A DNA stretch of 64,000 nucleotides from Vicia villosa (taxonomy: Eukaryota > Streptophyta > Magnoliopsida > Fabales > Fabaceae). Position 1 is the stretch's first letter. Every line of letters begins with the position of its first letter. The notes beneath the pieces were generated by a model. That model saw nothing but the letters and a program-made list of their open reading frames with translations, was not told the DNA's origin and made no database searches. Shown piece by piece: positions 52,524 to 63,611 of this stretch. Made by a program: the position numbers and the translations under genes. The stretch spans positions 15,002,497 to 15,066,496 of the forward strand of contig NC_081182.1 in the NCBI RefSeq assembly GCF_029867415.1. The letters run 5' to 3'.

Positions 52524-54032
52524 TTGCAGACTGTTTGACATGGCATTGTACTGTGCACAAATGGTTTAAGTCCAAACATTCATGGATTCCATGTGGCATA
52601 GCAGGTCAAAGATCGTTTTATTGGTCATATCCTTATTAAGGGCCTTGCTACAGGCAATATTGTTTCTCATAAGCTTGGAACTTATGATAAGCTACTAAGA
52701 GATATTTTTAAGTCTTCAAAGACTTTCCATTTTGAGAGTTTTGAAGGGTAATTTGGGAATTTTGTACTGCTTAAGAATCATAGCAGCTATTGTCTAGGAG
52801 GCGTGTCAACAACATTATTTCTTTCTCATCTAATGAAGCGTACAAATCCATAGAAGCATGTTCCAATAACATAGAAAATATTGTCATTTAAAATGTTGGA
52901 ACATTTTTCTGCAATCAATGCTTGGAAAGAGATAAAGGAGAAAAAAATAACATTTATCTCTCTTATGATGAGTGGTGCACTGTTTCTAAGAATGATTTAA
53001 CGTCTTTCAAGTACTCTCTCATTGACTGAGTTGTCGTTACAAACAAGGAATCGTTACAAAGAAGTTAACTCTTTTTACATTTAAATACCTTACTGGTTGT
53101 TCCTCCTCTCAAGCTGCGTTTCAACATGAGAAAATAAAACAAAAATGCTAAGGATAAAAAGGATCTCCTACTAAAAGCCAATAAGGAAAAAGATATTGAT
53201 CCAAAAAAGATTGAGTCCAATGTTGGAACATCTACTGGAGCATCAGTAACATGAAGAAATTTATGCCAAAGATGAAGTCCTTTAAGAAAACTCATGTTCA
53301 AGACTCTAATTTAGATGTTGATGAAGATTGGGTCAACTTCAAGGACTCAGGTGAAAGGATTGAGTAGTTTTTTTTTATTTCTCTCAAAATAAAAAAAAAG
53401 TGTTGTCTTTGTTTTTTTTTCTTCTTTCTAGTGTCTTTGTACACACATTCTTTTTTTTCTTTCAATTTTTGGCTAAAAATGGAGAGTATAGTGTGTTAAG
53501 TTGTTATCAGTAGGATTAATATTGTTTTTATTTTTTTAGGAGTAAAGAGTGTTGCATGACACATGTCTTGACATGTTAATTAGTAGAGTCTAGTTTAGTT
53601 GCTTGCTGTATGCAATTATATAGGGGGGAGTTAATGCTGATTGCTATTTCTAATGATGGGTGCATGATGTTCTACCAGATGTTCAAACATCTTGAGTGTT
53701 GAGGTTTATGAAGATCCTTGGCTATTGTGCTCTGAGTTATATATGTTGCTTCTACTACATTATCTTCTAATGTGGCGAACTTGGATAGTTCAAGTATGGG
53801 TTCAGGTTGGTTTTTTTGTGCTTCGGGAAAAGTTTCTTCTTCCACTTGAAGGGGAAAATTAGTTCTCTGTGACAAGAATTGGTTATGTTTGATAGGGGAA
53901 GTATTCTTGAATAGATCAAAAATAGCATGTAATCCCTGATATACGTTTATGTCTAATTGTACAAGCTATTAAGCTGTGTTAAAGAAACTGTCTGATTGTA
54001 CAAGCTGTTGAGCTGTGTTAATGTATTGAAAA
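52524..54032 (+). pseudogene. decayed SIRE-like copia internal sequence
   Basis: At about 52560-52620 the plus strand reads VHKWFKSKHSWI then a frame break, matching the SIRE-type SKHSWYLDSGCSRHM protease region. The rest is too decayed to assign; a 38-codon open remnant ends DEDWVNFKDSGERIE at about 53367. A purine-rich 53150-53230 block and tandem ATTGTACAAGCTRTTRAGCT repeats (53957, 53996) are also present. The orientation agrees with the PPT and LTR at 56.1 kb, so I take this as the remains of one element, shortened by deletion. Confidence 0.45.
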
Positions 54033-55936
54033 TGTAACACCCCATAAAATTCTTTATTTAATTTAATTAATTTTTGGATTAAATATTATAATTATTTGAG
54101 TCAACTGAGAATAATGGAAATAATGAGGCTAATGGGCCAGGGTCGCGTGTAGTAGAAGGGGGGGTGTCAGTGGTGAAGCCCATTACTAATGATAAGCTTA
54201 TTTTCATAAAATAGAAGGAGTTGTGGAATAGAGAGAATTACAGCGTTTTGGGAAAAGAAGTCTGAACGTGAAAAGAGGAGAAGAGCGAAGAAGTGCGATG
54301 CGAAGAAGAACGAAGAATCAACCTTCAAGTAAGGGGGGACTCTTCCGTTTATCTTCTATTATGGGATTATAGGTAGTATGATAGAATTTGATCGTGTTAT
54401 TCGGATCAATTGGGTTATGCTTAGGTTGTAGAAATGTTAGGTTTTTGGGGGAATTGATTTATAATGAATTGTATTGATCGTGTGTGGTGATAATTGGACG
54501 GTTGAATGTATTATAAATGTGTTATAATATGTGTTATTTCACTGTATGCGAAATCTGGTTGGAGTGAGTTTGGTTTGGTAGTGATTCGGTGAAAGAGGGA
54601 CGAAATCCCAGGCTGTTTTCTGCTATTCGGAGCGCTGGAAATCGCCAGTTCGCGCCGCGTCCAGGAGTTGGCGCCGCGAACTGCTTGGCAGAAGGCCAGG
54701 AAGTTTTTGTTGTGCTCAGTACGCGCCGCGAGAGTATGGCCGCGCCGCGAAGGCGTAGTTTCTTCTCGTTCCGCGCCGTGAAACCTTGTTTGCGCCGCGA
54801 AGGCGTTGTTCAGATTCGTTCCGCGCCGCGAATGTGTGTGGCGCCGCGTGCTGTTAGTTGTTGCGACAGGCCGTTTTGAAAAGTTTAAAAATGTGTAACT
54901 TTTAAACCGTAAGCCGGATTTTGGTGCCGTTTCGAGTACAGTGAAGCTAATCAAATAATTTATATACTCAAATGGTGTTTTGAGTTGTGGCTCGAATTAT
55001 TTTTGAAACACTCGATCTTATTTGTTGTGGTGGGATATGCTTATAGGTTCACTAATGAATGTCTTATCTGTATGATGACGTGGTTATAACTGGTGTTTAT
55101 TATACATGTATTGTTGGTATGAAATATGTGTTTTATTGATGATTATGACATTGATCGATATATGTGGGTGATGAGCATGTTATGGTTGATGCATGCATTC
55201 ATAATCATTTTGTGGCTGGTCCTTGACGATGGTGGATCAGTGGTAGCTACTTCCCATTGTGTGGAATTAGTGAGTGGGTGTTACCGTATCCTTGACGATG
55301 GTGGGTCGGTGAGTTGGGTTATCCCAGATTTTGGTACCACATGCATGTAGTTGCATTGCATTAGGCTGTTTCGCTATTATAACATGAATGGAAGATTGTC
55401 CAATGTTATAATATGTGTTAATTGGGTTGTTTGCTTGCTGATTGTATGATTTGAATCTGATCATAACTGTGATTGGGTGAATGGCATGTGAAATGATATT
55501 TTATTATCTATATCTTATAACATTAGTTAAATGTGAATGAGACTCACCCTTACTGTTGTTATTTTTCAGATTGAGGAGTAGCTCTCGTACTTGGTGAGGA
55601 TTAGCTCGTCAAGTAGTTCGTTAGAGTCAGTTGGGTCCGTGTCATGCTCTGGTCGTGTAACACTGGGGGCGTCGTTTAGAGTTACTTGTTAAACTTTTTA
55701 TTTTGGATGGATTTTTATGTTAACGTCTTAAGTCTGTGACTTGGCTGGTTGTTATTCAGATGTTAAAGATAATTCCGCTGTGTTAAACATGATGATCTGA
55801 ATAAATTTGGTTGACGTTCTCTTTTATGGCATGACATGAGTATTATTGCTTAATTATTTGGAAGTTGTAATGCCCTTTTTCATGTTTACTCTGATTATTA
55901 TTTATTATTTATGCGGGGTATTAGAAGGGTGTTACA
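54033..55936. mobile_element. solo LTR of a Ty3 (chromovirus-type) element, 1904 bp
   Basis: Starts TGTAACACCCC and ends GGGTGTTACA, inverted ends usual for Tekay/Del-type LTRs. The target duplication GAAAA (54028-54032, 55937-55941) is exact. No PBS, PPT or internal region remains, so it arose by LTR-LTR recombination. It contains a CpG-rich GCGCCGCGAA repeat array (54645-54850) and a near-duplication, CCTTGACGATGGTGGRTC, at 55220 and 55290. Nested in the SIRE-like remnant. Confidence 0.85.
54645..54850. repeat. GCGCCGCG repeat array within the solo LTR
   Basis: The words GCGCCGCGAA, GCGCCGCGT and GCGCCGTGAA occur about nine times in 200 bases, in an otherwise AT-rich window. Confidence 0.9.
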
Positions 55937-55941
55937 GAAAA

Positions 55942-56097
55942 CAATGATGTAATCTCATATATGATTAAACGATTATAGAATTTACAAAGTTTACATGTTT
56001 TCATGAAGCTTGTGTTTTTTGGTTTGTGGTTTTATTCCTATCTCAAGAATTAATTGTGATTTGGTTGTTATAGCCAAACTTTGCCAAAGGGGGATAT
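55942..56097 (+). pseudogene. 3' untranslated end and PPT of the SIRE-like element
   Basis: Non-coding DNA that ends in CCAAAGGGGGATAT (56084-56097), a SIRE/Maximus-type polypurine tract immediately before the LTR. Confidence 0.7.
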
Positions 56098-57339
56098 TGT
56101 TAGTACCATGGTTTTAGGATTGGCAACAATTTTGCTAAAACATGGTTCATGACAGATGCTGAGCAAGATTTCATAACATCTTAATCAAACTGATACAGTA
56201 GTATGTGAAGGTTGCATTGAAGACAAATGTTCTGACAAATATTTTCACATGCTAAACCAGAACATTAGTATAGGCTATTTTACATCTTGACTAATTTGAT
56301 TTGATTATGTTATATTTCTTTTAGATATATTACAGATATATTCTCCGGTCAAGAAGATTTAATCTGGAACAAGTGAATTAAATCTCCAACAAAATTAAAG
56401 TTTTTAAAATTGGATGATTGAGACAATTTAGGAAACTTGAAGATTTGTTCCAAGATTCAAAGAGATTTCTCTCCAGATTTGTTGCAGCTCTCAGCTTGTG
56501 GATCAAGTAATATTTGGCTGAAGACTTCAAAGCCCATGGACTTCTGAGTAGTATTTAAACAGAGCCCTAGATCTAATGTAACTTGAACTTTCACAATTGT
56601 AAAATTAGGAGAAGGTTAGAAGTCTTAGGTTTTGAGTGTCTCTTGTGTTTTAAGTCACCCAGGTATCTTTTGATACAGTGTGGTAGACTAATTGTTACTT
56701 GATTTTTTGTCAAGTTGTTGCTCTTACTCTTACAGCTTTTAAGCATATAGTTGAGTATTGTTCTTGATTGAAACTTTTAAGAAAAACTAAATATTGTGTA
56801 TTTGAAAGTGTAATCTTTCTACTGGGTTCTTTAGATTCCAGTCATAAGGTTTGTGACAGAGTTTATCACAACGGTGATTGGAAGTGAGATGGTGATTTCT
56901 CATATCTAGATGGTGATTTTTATGTAGAATTTGCACGAGGTAGTGATTAGGAGAAAAGTTATAAACTGAGATTGTTTAGGCTTTGAACTAATTCTATTAT
57001 AGTTGATTTCCTTCCTGGCATGATAGCCCACCAGATTAGGTGTTGTTGCAGTGAATTGGATTAACAATTGACTGTGTTATATATTTACCATTTTGCAAAG
57101 TAATTCTGCATGATTTTTATTTTGTAAAATGTGTTTTATCAGCAGAAGATGTCAAAACATCTGTCTTGACATTTTTATTTTGTGTTGAGACATCTGTCTG
57201 AACTTGTCTCCGTAATTGTTCATCATTCTGTAGTTTAAATTTACTTATCTACAGTCTGGTGTGGTTTGTTATGTTCTGTCTGTCAATAGATATTGTAACA
57301 TCTGTCTTGATATTAGGTTCTGATGTTGGAACATTAACA
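56098..57339 (+). repeat. 3' LTR of a SIRE-like copia element, 1242 bp
   Basis: Begins TGTTAGTACCATGG after the purine tract and ends GGAACATTAACA; TGTTA...TAACA form the short terminal inverted repeat. Internal ACATCTGTCTTGACA words recur around 57140-57310. No second LTR is in the window. Orientation plus. Confidence 0.7.
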
Positions 57340-57797
57340 ATGATATGTATTGCAAGTGTCAGAATTTCAATCACAATTTTTCTACATTGTAATATATACG
57401 TTTGGTAACTAATAATTTTTTTTTAAAGAATACCTCTTATTTTTTACTAATTAATTAAATGATGCAATTTTTTAAATTAAATAATTTTCTTGAATAAACT
57501 TAAATATTTTTTAATTTTTATAAAATTAAATTAATTTATAATATTAAACAAAGTAATTAAATATTTTTTAAAATTAAATTAAAGTTTAATATATGATATT
57601 GTAAATATTTTTATTCAAGGATATTTGTGTCATTCAAATATTATATACATTTCTTTCTCTTTTATTTCTCTCATCTTTCCCTTATATCAAACATTACATC
57701 AAATTCACTTTATTTCTCATCTCTTTCTCTCTTCTCATAGTCTCTCTTACTTATTTATCTCTTCATACTTTCTCTCTACAACCAATCTCACTGTTAA
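57340..57797. other. AT-rich spacer, no gene
   Basis: AT-rich (57400-57600), then a CT-rich TCTCTTTCTCTC tract (57650-57780). No coding frames. Confidence 0.4.
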
Positions 57798-58345
57798 TTT
57801 TTAAGACTCTAAAATTGAAAATTATTTTAGAAAACTGTGTTTAAAAAGAAGCAATTTAAACACGTTTTTTCTAAAACAAATTTTAAAAACTGAAAAATAG
57901 TTTTTAAAACTTAACAAAACAAACCTTTGAAATTTATGTAGAAGACGATGACTCTTAAAGATAACGATATCAACCTTAATATGAATAAACAAGGACACCA
58001 ACTTCAAGGATATGCCATGAAATATATAGTGACAAATGCATGTATATAATTATGTAGAAGAAAACAATGGTAATTCGAAAAGAATGAGATATTACGTAAC
58101 TAATTAATTTTTATTTAGTTAGCCTTCACATTTAGACCAATGCATATGCATGCTTCCCACACGGTTTTAACAAACTTCATTTTATCAAAATGTTTTCTTC
58201 TCACGCCAAGCATCATTAATTAATTCATTTCTCATTTAAGAAAACATATAGTGCTATAAATTGGAGTGATATGAAGCCAATTTTATTCCATGCCAAACAA
58301 TATTATTTATAAGAAATAAAAAGTTTTATGGCAAAAACGTTAATT
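57798..58345 (+). pseudogene. DEFL locus relic: promoter and start codon, gene lost
   Basis: The conserved DEFL promoter is complete (TTTATCAAAATGTTTTCTTC; TATAAATT at 58255-58262; GGAGTGATATGAAGCCAATTTT) and leads to ATGGCAAAAACG at 58328, the first four codons of copy 1 (Met-Ala-Lys-Thr). Then the frame stops (TTAATTTAA) and a long TA microsatellite begins. Upstream text matches the relic at 16540-17130. Confidence 0.75.
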
Positions 58346-58361
58346 TAATTTAAATATACTC

Positions 58362-58364
<3 letters not shown>

Positions 58365-58448
<84 letters not shown>
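58365..58448. repeat. TA microsatellite
   Basis: Uninterrupted (AT)n, about 42 units, 25 bases after the truncated DEFL start. Confidence 0.97.
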
Positions 58449-58451
<3 letters not shown>

Positions 58452-58705
58452 AAGGGCACATTTTAATGAGATATTTATAGAAAAAAAATTTTGGAACGTG
58501 TGCATTCAATGTATCGAAATATATATATAAAAGATCACGAGTATATTTAAATTAAAAATTTCTTTTTACACGAAATACACGAATTTTAATGAGAGAATTT
58601 AATCTTTTGAGGACATTTAAAATGTTTTGTATAAAAGTTATTGTTTGCATAACAAAATTGGAAGAATTGTTAAAATATGGAAACCTGTAGTATTTTGTTT
58701 AAGTT
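58449..58705. other. spacer left of the copia element
   Basis: AT-rich, no DEFL exon 2 found. Ends in the target site AAGTT. Confidence 0.4.
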
Positions 58706-59140
58706 TGTTGTGAATTGAATACCAAGAACAAAGTATAATAGGGAATTAGGGAGGAGAAGAAGAACACAATATTTGGTTATAACTGCTATTCTTTTACTTT
58801 CTCTTAAAACAAGATTACAAGTTTACAAGAATAACAAATAACCTCTCTCACCCTAAATTAGGATTTGCAGCTTTTCAATGATGAGAGACTAGTATGCTAT
58901 TTATAATAAAACCTAACATACTAACTAATGGGCTTTTTCCACAAGGCCCATTACACAAGTCAACTTAATAAACAAGCTAACTTAACAAATTAGGGTTTAA
59001 ACACTAAAACCTAATTTAACATGCTAACAACCCTAGCATCTTCGACACAAGCATGTGAACAACCTTCGACTTCATGCTTAACCCTGTCGAACCAAGAAGC
59101 TACCCTTCGGCCATACTAGAGTTCGATCCAAAATCTCACA
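58706..59140 (-). repeat. 3' LTR of the copia element
   Basis: TGTTGTGAATTG...AAATCTCACA in plus orientation, 435 bp. Confidence 0.95.
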
Positions 59141-59154
59141 AATCTCCACCTTGG
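59141..59154 (-). promoter_or_regulatory. polypurine tract of the copia element
   Basis: Minus strand AAGGTGGAGATT, next to the 3' LTR. Confidence 0.75.
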
Positions 59155-59183
59155 ATCTAACTCTACAACATCAAGGGAACAAA

Positions 59184-62100
59184 CTAGCTTTCTTCATGCA
59201 GCTTTATCAACTGCATACAGTGGAAAAACTTGCAACTCGGCAATGTCTTGGTGATCATATCAGCAGCATTGTCTTCAGTCGAAACCTTCAGCACTTGGAC
59301 TTCTCCACGCTCGATTACTCCTCTGACGAAATGCAGCCTCACATCAATGTGCTTAGTTCGCTCATGATAGGCTGAATTCTTCGATAGGTGTATTGCACTT
59401 TGACTATCACATTTAACAGTGATACCTCGACCTTGAAGTTTCAGCTCCTTCGCAAAACCTTCAAGCCACAATGCTTCTTTCACAGCTTCAGTTAGGGCAA
59501 TATACTCCGCTTCAGTGGTTGATAGAGCAACAACCTTCTGAAGTGTTGCTTTCCAACTAATTGCAGTGCCAAACATAGTGAAAACATATCCAGAAATAGA
59601 TTTTCTGGAATCCATACAACCTGCATAATCAGAGTCGACATATCCTTCTATTACTGCTTTACTATCTTCACCCAAGGCTCCACCATAAATTAGGACTCTA
59701 TTCAGAGACCCATTTATGTACCTTAAAATCCACTTCAATGCTTGCCAGTGAGCCTTTCCAGGATTCGCCATGTACCTGCTTACAAGACTGACTGCGTAAG
59801 CTATGTCGGGTCTAGTACAGACCATAGCATACATCAAAGAGCCGACTATATTAGCATATGGGATGCTATTCATATAGACTCTTTCGACATCAGTACTGGG
59901 ACACTGATCAATACTCAGCTTGAATTGAGGGTTTGTTGGAGTCACAACTGGCTTCGAATTCGACATACCAAACTTTTCAAGAATCTTCCGTAGATATGCC
60001 TCTTGAGATAAGCATATCTTCGACTTCTTTCTATTTCTCCGAATGTCAATTCCAAGAATCCTGGAAGCAGCTCCCAGATCCTTCATATCGAACTCCTTAT
60101 TGAGTTCAGCCTTCACCCTCATCACATCTTCAACACTGTTGCTTGCTATGAGAATATCATCCACATAAAGCAACAAAATAACAAATGAATTACCAGGTCG
60201 AAATCTGAAGTAAACGCAGTGGTCGAACTGACTTCTAATGAAACTTATGCGTGCCATGAACTTGTCGAATCTCTTATTCCACTGTCGAGGAGATTGTTTC
60301 AGCCCATACAAAGATCTCTTTAACTTGCACACATAATTTTCCTTCCCCTTTTCGACATACCCTTCAGGTTGCCTCATCAGGATCGTTTCATCTAGATCAC
60401 CATACAAGAACGCAGTCTTCACATCCATCTGTTCCAGTTCAAGATCGAACTGTGCCACCATGGCAAGCAACATTCGAATGGACCTATGCTTCACAACAGG
60501 AGAAAACACATCATTGAAGTCGACACCTTCTTTCTGAGTGAAACCCCTTGCAACTAACCTTGCCTTGTATCTTTTCGACGTCACTCCTTCAATTCCTTCC
60601 TTAACTTTGAAAATCCATTTACAGCTGACTAACCTTGCCCCATCAGGTTTCTTGATCAGTTCCCAGGTATGATTATCATGAAGAGATTTTATCTCATCAT
60701 CCATGGCCTTCAGCCATTCAGTCTTATTTCGACTCCTCATAACTTCCTTATAGTCTCTAGGTTCTTCGTCTAGAACCTCACTTGCAGAGATTAAGGCATA
60801 AGCTATAAGATCTGCATATCCAAGTCTCTGAGGTGGCTTGATGACTCTTCTCGACCTATCTCTCGACAATAGGTAGTCATCGTCAGTTTCCTCAACTTCA
60901 GCATCTTCTGCTTCTTCTTCGACTTCATCTGGGATATGCAATTCAGCATCAACATGCTCCACCTCAACAGGAATCTCTACTTGTTCCAGCTCTTCGTCAG
61001 ATGTTTCTGTACTTCGACCAACATCATCAGTTTTCTTAAAAGCCATTTCAGCTTCATTAAAAACTACATCTCGACTGGTGATACACCTCCTGTGACCTGG
61101 CTCTAGGCACCATAGCCTATAAGCTTTGACTCCATCAGGGTATCCCATGAACATGCATTTCAGAGCTCTAGGTTCGACCTTGTCTTGCCTAATGTGAGCA
61201 TAGGCTACGCAGCCAAATACTCTCAGTTTGTCGAGATCTGGTGGATGTCCCGACCAAACTTCTTCAGGTGTCTTCATATCTAACGCTGTCGAAGGACATC
61301 TATTTATCAGATATGTTGCTGTCGAAACAGCCTCAGCCCAGAACACCTTCTTTAACCCCGCACTAGTCAACATGCATCTGACTCTCTCCAAAATAGTTCG
61401 ATTAAATCTTTCAGCCAAACCATTTTGCTGTGGAGTACCTGCAGTAGTTCTGTGCCTTGCAATACCAAAGGCAGCACAAAAACTGTCGAATGCCTCATTG
61501 CAAAATTCAAGGCCATTGTCGGTTCTCAACCTCTTGACCTTCCTGCCAGTCTGATTTTCAACCAGAGTCTTCCAACTTTTGAAATTCTCAAAAGTTTCAT
61601 CCTTAGTCTTCTGGATGAATACCCATAATTTTCTGGAATAATCATCTACTATGGATAGAAAATACCTTGCTCCTGAATGTGATGCACACCTTGCAGGCCC
61701 CCAAAGATCAGCATGGATGTAATCAAGGGATCCATGTGTTCTTTGTTTGCCTTTGTTGAACTTCACTCTGCAAGATTTTCCAAGTACACAGGGTTCACAA
61801 AACTTCAGCTTTTCGACTTTGTCTCCACCAAGCAGATTTTGTTTCCCTAATTCGACCAGACCCCTTTCACTGACATGGCCCAATCTCATGTGCCAGATTT
61901 CTGTCTTCGACAAAGGTTTCGTGGATACAACATTTGTCGAACCACTTACAACTTCAGCCTCAAGGGTATATAAGCCTTGTTTCTTCACGCCTCTCAAGAC
62001 TTCCTTCGACCCCTTCATGACTCTTAGGATACTTTTCTCTCCTTGGAAAACATATCCTTTCTTGTCGAATTCACCAAGAGAAAGCAAATTTCTCTTCAAA

Positions 62101-63146
62101 TCAGGAACATACCTGACTTCAGTCAACAACCTTATTGACTCATCATGGAGCTTGAATCTCACAGATCCAACACCTGCAATCTTGCAAGCCTTGTTGTTTC
62201 CCAGCAATACTGATCCACCATCTTGATCACATAATTCCTCGAACAAGTCTTTGTTTGGAGTCATGTGCCAAGTGCAACCTGAATCCATAATCCACTCCTT
62301 CTTAGAGTCACTGCTTGAAACCACAAGAACATCAGATGATTCGAAATCATCTTGAACAATGGCAGCGTTGCCATTATCCTTACCTCCATGATATTTCAGG
62401 CGTTCAGGGCACACCTTTCTTGTGTGACCCTCCTTCTTACAATGGTAGCATCGAATGCCAGATGCTTCGCCACCGTAAGACTTCGACTGGCTTTTGCCTT
62501 TCTTCTTGTCAAACTTACCATCCTTTCGTAAGAGTTTTCCTTTAACGGCCAAACCTTCGCCAACAGTCGAAGGTTTATGCTCCTTTCGTTCATTCAAGTC
62601 CTTAGAGTACAAGGCTGATTGAACTTCTTCAAACGTCAGGGACTCCCTTCCATACAAGAGAGTTTCTTTGAAGTGAGCATGTGATCGAGGCAAAGAACAC
62701 AATAGTAACAGCGCTTGATCTTCATCATCGATCTTCACATCAATATTTTCAAGATCAAGAATCAGCTTGTTGAACATATCCAACTGCTCAGCCAATACTT
62801 TGTCTTCAATCATCTTGAATGAATACAAAGCTTGCTTCAGGTAGAGTCGATTTACCAGCGATTTGGTCATATACAAACTTTCAAGTTTCACCCATAACCC
62901 TGATGCCGTCGTCTCCTTTGATACCTGCCGGAGAACCTTATCACCAAGGCTCAACAGAATTGCGCTGTGTGCTTTCTCGATCATAGTTGTCTTCTCCGCT
63001 GCCGTTAATGCAGCATTCATGGCTGCCTCTCCCTTCAACGCTTCCAAACAACCCTGCTGAACCAGTAGGGCTTTCATCTTCAAGCGCCACAGACCGAAAT
63101 CATTCACTCCGGTGAACTTTTCAATCTCATACTTTGTTGAAGGCAT
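59184..63146 (-). CDS. copia Gag-Pol polyprotein, 1320 residues
   Basis: Start chosen at ATG 63146 (MPSTKYEIEKFTGVNDFGLW), the normal Tnt1-like Gag N-terminus; the frame is open upstream into the LTR with a further ATG at 63233. Order: Gag (UBN2-type: LKMKALLVQQGCLEAL), zinc knuckle CYHCKKEGHTRKVC (about residue 232), protease WIMDSGCTWHMTP (about 287), GAG-pre-integrase (IWHMRLGHVSERGL), integrase core with HADLWGP (about 477), DNGLEF and QQNGLAERFNRT, reverse transcriptase (KYKARLVARGFTQKEGVDF; catalytic YVDDILIAS, about 995), RNase H (YVDSDYAGC, about 1173; STTEAEYIAL). The stop TAG is at 59184-59186. All catalytic motifs are present and no stop or shift is seen. Length is normal for the family. 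It serves retrotransposition only. Confidence 0.95.
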   Translation of the reverse strand: MPSTKYEIEKFTGVNDFGLWRLKMKALLVQQGCLEALKGEAAMNAALTAAEKTTMIEKAHSAILLSLGDKVLRQVSKETTASGLWVKLESLYMTKSLVNRLYLKQALYSFKMIEDKVLAEQLDMFNKLILDLENIDVKIDDEDQALLLLCSLPRSHAHFKETLLYGRESLTFEEVQSALYSKDLNERKEHKPSTVGEGLAVKGKLLRKDGKFDKKKGKSQSKSYGGEASGIRCYHCKKEGHTRKVCPERLKYHGGKDNGNAAIVQDDFESSDVLVVSSSDSKKEWIMDSGCTWHMTPNKDLFEELCDQDGGSVLLGNNKACKIAGVGSVRFKLHDESIRLLTEVRYVPDLKRNLLSLGEFDKKGYVFQGEKSILRVMKGSKEVLRGVKKQGLYTLEAEVVSGSTNVVSTKPLSKTEIWHMRLGHVSERGLVELGKQNLLGGDKVEKLKFCEPCVLGKSCRVKFNKGKQRTHGSLDYIHADLWGPARCASHSGARYFLSIVDDYSRKLWVFIQKTKDETFENFKSWKTLVENQTGRKVKRLRTDNGLEFCNEAFDSFCAAFGIARHRTTAGTPQQNGLAERFNRTILERVRCMLTSAGLKKVFWAEAVSTATYLINRCPSTALDMKTPEEVWSGHPPDLDKLRVFGCVAYAHIRQDKVEPRALKCMFMGYPDGVKAYRLWCLEPGHRRCITSRDVVFNEAEMAFKKTDDVGRSTETSDEELEQVEIPVEVEHVDAELHIPDEVEEEAEDAEVEETDDDYLLSRDRSRRVIKPPQRLGYADLIAYALISASEVLDEEPRDYKEVMRSRNKTEWLKAMDDEIKSLHDNHTWELIKKPDGARLVSCKWIFKVKEGIEGVTSKRYKARLVARGFTQKEGVDFNDVFSPVVKHRSIRMLLAMVAQFDLELEQMDVKTAFLYGDLDETILMRQPEGYVEKGKENYVCKLKRSLYGLKQSPRQWNKRFDKFMARISFIRSQFDHCVYFRFRPGNSFVILLLYVDDILIASNSVEDVMRVKAELNKEFDMKDLGAASRILGIDIRRNRKKSKICLSQEAYLRKILEKFGMSNSKPVVTPTNPQFKLSIDQCPSTDVERVYMNSIPYANIVGSLMYAMVCTRPDIAYAVSLVSRYMANPGKAHWQALKWILRYINGSLNRVLIYGGALGEDSKAVIEGYVDSDYAGCMDSRKSISGYVFTMFGTAISWKATLQKVVALSTTEAEYIALTEAVKEALWLEGFAKELKLQGRGITVKCDSQSAIHLSKNSAYHERTKHIDVRLHFVRGVIERGEVQVLKVSTEDNAADMITKTLPSCKFFHCMQLIKLHEES

Positions 63147-63171
63147 CTTCTCCACGCTCACCGCACCAATT
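63147..63171 (-). promoter_or_regulatory. very short leader and atypical primer binding site of the copia element
   Basis: Only 25 bases separate the 5' LTR and the gag ATG. The first text after the LTR is AATTGGTGCGGTGAGCGTGG, which has TGG but not the usual initiator-methionine-tRNA site TGGTATCAGAGC. Confidence 0.6.
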
Positions 63172-63606
63172 TGTTGTGAATTGAATACCAAGAACAAAGT
63201 ATAATAGGGAATTAGGGAGGAGAAGAAGAACACAATATTTGGTTATAACTGCTATTCTTTTACTTTCTCTTAAAACAAGATTACAAGTTTACAAGAATAA
63301 CAAATAACCTCTCTCACCCTAAATTAGGATTTGCAGCTTTTCAATGATGAGAGACTAGTATGCTATTTATAATAAAACCTAACATACTAACTAATGGGCT
63401 TTTTCCACAAGGCCCATTACACAAGTCAACTTAATAAACAAGCTAACTTAACAAATTAGGGTTTAAACACTAAAACCTAATTTAACATGCTAACAACCCT
63501 AGCATCTTCGACACAAGCATGTGAACAACCTTCGACTTCATGCTTAACCCTGTCGAACCAAGAAGCTACCCTTCGGCCATACTAGAGTTCGATCCAAAAT
63601 CTCACA
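63172..63606 (-). repeat. 5' LTR of the copia element
   Basis: 435 bp; minus-strand TATA box TATAAATA at 63371-63364 is the likely promoter. Confidence 0.95.
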
Positions 63607-63611
63607 AAGTT

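Larger units (their letters stand above)
58706..63606 (-). mobile_element. complete Ty1/copia retrotransposon (Tnt1-like), 4901 bp
   Basis: LTRs 58706-59140 and 63172-63606 are each 435 bp, with no difference found by eye. The target duplication AAGTT (58701-58705 and 63607-63611) is exact. It encodes one uninterrupted polyprotein on the minus strand. Identical LTRs, an intact ORF and an exact duplication mean insertion was very recent, and this copy could be autonomous. It lies at the 3' end of a LINE remnant. Confidence 0.95.
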
